NCBI RefSeq assembly: GCF_012974865.1
Contig: NZ_CP043633.1
Location: forward strand, 1,674,001-1,738,000
Direction of reading: 5' to 3'
DNA: 64,000 nt
DNA from: Nonlabens sp. Ci31
Lineage (GTDB): Bacteria > Bacteroidota > Bacteroidia > Flavobacteriales > Flavobacteriaceae
In this document: piece by piece, positions 60,694-64,000 of the stretch
Position numbering within the stretch: position 1 is the first letter of the stretch
Layout of the letters: every line of letters begins with the position of its first letter
Program-made: the position numbers and the translations under genes
The notes under the pieces: generated by a model
Databases searched by the model: none
What the model saw: only the letters and a program-made list of their open reading frames with translations
Told to the model about the DNA's origin: nothing

Positions 60694-61956
60694 TTACATC
60701 TCACTCTTTAAAACTTCTACAAATCTCCAGCAATCTTCATAGTTGTTATATAAAGGAACAGGTGCTACTCTAATAACATCTGGTTCCCGCCAGTCGGCAA
60801 TCACACCTTTTGCAGTTATGGCCTCAAAAAGTGATTTATCTGCATTTTTAACCGCTAGTGATAACTGGCAACCGCGATCTTTAGCAGTACTAGGGGTGAT
60901 AATCGAAATACGGTCGTCTTTGAGTTCCTTTAAAAGGTACTCTAAATAACCGGTAAGCTTTATGGATCTCTCTCGAAGATGGTCAAAACCTGCCTGTGCA
61001 AATAAGTCTAAACTAGCCCTTATCGCTACCATACTCAATATGGGAGGGTTGGATAGTTGCCAACCTTCGGCACCGGGCATAGGTTCAAAGTCGTCTCGCA
61101 TTTTAAAACGGGTATCTTTATTATGTCCCCACCAACCGGTGAATCTCGGTAAGTCCGTATTGTTAGCATGACGCTCGTGTACAAAACAACCACCTAGACT
61201 ACCAGGTCCAGAGTTCATATATTTGTAAGTACACCACACGGCAAAGTCGGCTGCAGAGTCGTGCAGCTCTAAATTTACATTTCCAGCTCCGTGTGCACAG
61301 TCAAAGCCTACCATAGCCCCAGCTGCATGTCCCAAAGAGGTGATTTTTTTAAGGTCAAAAAACTGGCCTGTATAATAATTTACAGCACCTACCATGATCA
61401 AAGCAATACTATCGCCTTGTTCTTTTAATAAGGTTTCCAGGTCTTCTATTCTCGGGGTATGCTCGCCAACTCTCGGTGACCACTCTATGATGTTCTCTTT
61501 ATCATCATAACCATGAAATTGTACCTGAGAAGCTACCGCATAGCGATCACTAGGAAAGGCATCGGCCTCGATAATGATTTTAGTGCGCTTGCCCTTAGGT
61601 TGATAAAAACTAACCATCATTAGATGCAGGTTAGTCGTTAAGGTATTCATGATAACTACTTCGTGAGGTTTTGCTCCTACCACCTGAGCCGTAGTTTCGG
61701 TTAAGATCTCATGATAAGGCATCCATGGATTTGCGGCATGGAAATGTCCTTCAACCCCTAGTCGTGCCCAATCATCTAGTTCTTGATCGAGATAAGCTTT
61801 CGTCTGACGCGGTTGCAGTCCTAACGAATTTCCACATAAATATATAGACTCTGTTCCGTCTGTATGTTTTGGTATGTAGAAGCTTTCGCGAAAGCGAGAC
61901 AAAGAATCTTCACGATCTAACTGTAAAGCAAAATTACGATCTGTTTTAAAAGTCAT
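60694..61956 (-). CDS. kynU: Kynureninase
   Basis: The 420-residue PLP enzyme cleaves 3-hydroxykynurenine or kynurenine to (3-hydroxy)anthranilate and alanine. It has YLCGNSLGLQPRQ, VIMNTLTTNLHLMMVSFYQP, FDCAHGAGNV and the PLP lysine in WCTYKYMNSGPGSLGG. It starts at the stop of the upstream lipoprotein gene (1-bp overlap). The palindrome at 61881 encodes RFRES in LSRFRESFYIPK, where the kynureninases I know have a segment of equal length. With kmo it points to tryptophan use or NAD precursor supply. Confidence 0.95.
   Translation of the reverse strand: MTFKTDRNFALQLDREDSLSRFRESFYIPKHTDGTESIYLCGNSLGLQPRQTKAYLDQELDDWARLGVEGHFHAANPWMPYHEILTETTAQVVGAKPHEVVIMNTLTTNLHLMMVSFYQPKGKRTKIIIEADAFPSDRYAVASQVQFHGYDDKENIIEWSPRVGEHTPRIEDLETLLKEQGDSIALIMVGAVNYYTGQFFDLKKITSLGHAAGAMVGFDCAHGAGNVNLELHDSAADFAVWCTYKYMNSGPGSLGGCFVHERHANNTDLPRFTGWWGHNKDTRFKMRDDFEPMPGAEGWQLSNPPILSMVAIRASLDLFAQAGFDHLRERSIKLTGYLEYLLKELKDDRISIITPSTAKDRGCQLSLAVKNADKSLFEAITAKGVIADWREPDVIRVAPVPLYNNYEDCWRFVEVLKSEM
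61881..61896. repeat. 16-bp palindrome, copy 9
   Basis: AGCTTTCGCGAAAGCG inside kynU, read as RFRES. Confidence 0.9.
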
Positions 61957-62657
61957 TATTTGGTTTTAGTAATTGCGATACCGGTAAAATTAATACTGGT
62001 AGTGCCATCTGAAGAGCGGTGATCTGTTGCAAAAGTAAGGCCTTCAATAGTTTTAAATTTTTCAAAAGTAGTGATCATAGAAGGAGTGCTGTCATTTCCT
62101 CTGCGGTATACCCATTCTTTAAATTTGTGGTCATCGTCATAATAGATATCATAAGCATCCCCTGGAGTATAGCCGGCTTTATTATTATAAAGTATGCTAA
62201 TCATATCCATTGTGTCTTTTGATATAGGGGCCGTTTGAGATTTCTTTTCAGTGATAGTTGTTCCTTGATCCCAGACAAGTTTAAATTCAGGAATCAACCA
62301 ATACACATCATTGATAAAAGCGCGATCAGAACTAATTTGAAGGCTGTCTAATTTGGAGTCGCGATTGTAGCTAATGGTATCTCCTAAAGCGATCAACTGT
62401 ACGTCGTTAGTGTTAGGGTTCCAAGTCCAATTTCTAGTCAACACCGTTTTACCTGTTTTACCTACGTTAAAGCTGAATTTGATTTCTTCTACCTCATTCC
62501 AGCTTTCCAGACCAGCTATTTTTGCTAGACGTTGAGAAGTAGAAAGCTCTGTTGTTTTTTCAGAAGCTGCCGTCTCTGAGTCAGTACTTGTTGATGTTTC
62601 ATTTTTACAACTGCTTATCATTGCAATGGCACAAAGAACTAAAAAGGTATTTTTCAT
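61956..62657 (-). CDS. Hypothetical lipoprotein upstream of kynU
   Basis: The 233-residue lipoprotein has MISSC (Cys17) followed by a Ser/Thr-rich linker. A beta-rich domain of unknown function follows (ESWNEVEEIKFSFNVGKTG, RNWTWNPNTNDVQLI, FINDVYWLIPEFKLVWDQG, KFKEWVYRRG). This resembles LolA/DUF-type envelope proteins by eye only. It overlaps kynU by one base, so it is the first gene of the kynurenine transcript, though a functional link is not evident. Confidence 0.75.
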   Translation of the reverse strand: MKNTFLVLCAIAMISSCKNETSTSTDSETAASEKTTELSTSQRLAKIAGLESWNEVEEIKFSFNVGKTGKTVLTRNWTWNPNTNDVQLIALGDTISYNRDSKLDSLQISSDRAFINDVYWLIPEFKLVWDQGTTITEKKSQTAPISKDTMDMISILYNNKAGYTPGDAYDIYYDDDHKFKEWVYRRGNDSTPSMITTFEKFKTIEGLTFATDHRSSDGTTSINFTGIAITKTK

Positions 62658-62749
62658 CGGAAATATATTTGGTCTAAAAATACAAATTATAAGGGGTTAC
62701 TAAATGGTAAAGCTTTGTGAATAATCTGAATAAAGATTATGCTAAAACG

Positions 62750-62757
62750 TAGCTTTG
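62750..62757 (+). promoter_or_regulatory. -7 element of the Bcr/CflA gene
   Basis: TAGCTTTG matches TAnnTTTG and ends 4 bp before an in-frame ATG (62762). The ATG at 62792 would have a leader of about 30 nt. Confidence 0.45.
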
Positions 62758-62791
62758 CAGCATGAAAGTGAAGTGGGTAGAAAAAAATAAA

Positions 62792-64000
62792 ATGAGTAAA
62801 GGGCGCAGAGTGAGTATTATTCTCGTCCTAGGTACTTTAATCGCGGTAGGACCATTTTCCATAGATGCCTACTTGCCCGCTTTTAAACAAATTGCTGGTG
62901 ATTTTAAAGTAGATACTAGTGCTATAGGTATTACATTGACCACTTATTTTATAGGTATAGGTATAGGACAGTTAGCTTACGGCCCGTTAATGGATCGATT
63001 CGGTAGAAGAAAGCCATTGATGTTTGGACTGGTCTTATATATTGTAACCAGTCTTATGAGTGCTTATGCTTGGGATGTGACTTCTCTAGCAACTTTGAGG
63101 TTTTTTACTGCGCTTGGAGCTTGTGCAGGAATGGTAGCTAGTAAGGCCATAGTTAGGGATTTATTTGATGAAGAAAAAGTGGCAGATGTACTCTCTACTT
63201 TAATGTTAATCATGGGAATTGCTCCTATTATAGCTCCTACCATTGGCGGTTTTGTGATCAAGCATTATCATTGGGAAATGATTTTTTATGGGTTAGCAGG
63301 CTTTGCTACCTTGATGTTGCTCAATGTTATTTTTGTACTTCCAGAAAGTTCTAAACCTAATCGGGCGACCAGTTTACATCCTATTCCGGTGCTGCGGGAA
63401 TATATAGGTATCTATAAACACAGAGACTTTTTTGTCTTTGCCACAGCTCGTGGTTTTGTAATAGGCTTACTGTTAGGTTACGTAGCAGCGGCACCATTTA
63501 TTTTTATGGATTACTTTGATATGAGTCAAGAGAACTTTGCCTACATCTTCGGTAGTAATGCGGCTGGATTAATAGCCGGTAGCCAGTTGAACCGACTCGC
63601 CCTTACTCGATTTACTACATTTCAAATAACTTATGTGGTGAGTTTGTTATTGGTGTTGATCACTGGTTTTGGTTTTATCTATGTTTGGAATTTTACGCCT
63701 GTATTTTGGGTGGTGTATCCTACCTTGTTTATGATGATGATGTGTATAGGTTTTCAAAACCCAAATGTCACGGCTCTTGCTTTGAATCCGTTTACCAAGC
63801 GCGCCGGTAGTGCCAGTGCCTTTGTAGGTGCGGTAAGTATGATTTTTGGTTCGATAGCCAGCTGGTATGTGTCTCGATTTGTAACTGTTTCTTTATTTCC
63901 TCTGTTTGCCATGCTTTCAGGTGGGGCACTGCTCGCTCATATCGCAGTAGAATATTTTAGGATGAATTATGCTCAGGGTTACGCTTTCGCGAAAGCCTAC
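62792..64000 (+). CDS. Bcr/CflA-family multidrug efflux MFS transporter (partial)
   Basis: The frame is open to the window end after about 400 residues, so the C-terminus is missing. The sequence has the DHA1 features GPFSIDAYLPAFKQIA, GQLAYGPLMDRFGRRKPL (motif A) and AGMVASKAIVRDLFD, and about 12 helices. It should export drugs or metabolites with H+. The start MSKGRRVSIIL (62792) fits the family; an in-frame ATG at 62762 would be leaderless. The last visible codons (YAFAKAY) come from the dispersed palindrome. Confidence 0.85.
   Translation, partial: MSKGRRVSIILVLGTLIAVGPFSIDAYLPAFKQIAGDFKVDTSAIGITLTTYFIGIGIGQLAYGPLMDRFGRRKPLMFGLVLYIVTSLMSAYAWDVTSLATLRFFTALGACAGMVASKAIVRDLFDEEKVADVLSTLMLIMGIAPIIAPTIGGFVIKHYHWEMIFYGLAGFATLMLLNVIFVLPESSKPNRATSLHPIPVLREYIGIYKHRDFFVFATARGFVIGLLLGYVAAAPFIFMDYFDMSQENFAYIFGSNAAGLIAGSQLNRLALTRFTTFQITYVVSLLLVLITGFGFIYVWNFTPVFWVVYPTLFMMMMCIGFQNPNVTALALNPFTKRAGSASAFVGAVSMIFGSIASWYVSRFVTVSLFPLFAMLSGGALLAHIAVEYFRMNYAQGYAFAKAY
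63982..63996. repeat. 16-bp palindrome, copy 10
   Basis: A 15-base match near the window end in the Bcr/CflA gene, read as AFAKA. Confidence 0.85.

Overview
The window is a chromosomal segment of a marine-type Flavobacteriaceae bacterium. Support comes from an intact Na+-translocating NADH:quinone reductase operon (nqrA-F), the type IX secretion protein PorT, a DUF5103 type IX plug protein and a substrate with a type A sorting domain. Menaquinone synthesis (ubiE/menG), TamL, DUF2911, DUF3667 and DUF4174 proteins and Bacteroidetes-type -7 promoter elements (TAnnTTTG) agree. A Nonlabens-like genus is my impression only. No rRNA, tRNA or CRISPR array was seen.

Layout. 1-4.1 kb: an IS1595 element, a candidate structured small RNA with its own promoter and terminator, a ferredoxin reductase/ferredoxin pair, and a broken PagL-like gene joined to a DUF2807-like remnant. 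4.1-26.8 kb: mostly core genes (TruA, HD hydrolase, M1 peptidase, GH113 lipoprotein, a Fic/Doc toxin, a FAD/4Fe-4S membrane electron-transfer pair, YpdA, AccD, FbaA, TamL, TrmH, PorT, UbiE, TrkA, TrkH). These are interrupted by an array of about eight 59-bp repeats and by dispersed repeats.

26.8-38.4 kb is an accessory island between trkH and an aspartate aminotransferase. It holds three promoterless RHS 'tip' genes, each starting in the DYYPYGM core motif, changing to a unique C-terminal domain and followed by a candidate immunity gene. A fourth, orphan immunity lipoprotein follows a toxin stub. Each immunity gene is followed by the same hairpin, usually with a terminator. In between, three decayed 3' fragments of one tyrosine recombinase each precede a different RelE/ParE toxin-antitoxin pair. 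The parts are stitched together by direct repeats. I read this as a cassette reservoir evolving by homologous recombination.

38.4-64 kb is again mostly core: aspartate aminotransferase, RsmG, PruA, ApaG, DUF3667, the type IX plug protein, nqrABCDEF, a large type IX secreted protein with a slippage-prone hexanucleotide tract, a sugar permease, glycosylasparaginase, a RidA protein with kynurenine 3-monooxygenase and kynureninase, and a Bcr/CflA efflux pump cut by the window end. A dead REP-associated (RAYT-type) transposase flanked by palindromes lies upstream of the RidA gene.

A 16-bp palindrome (CGCTTTCGCGAAAGCG) occurs ten times, seven of them inside reading frames, and is the most striking genome-wide signal.
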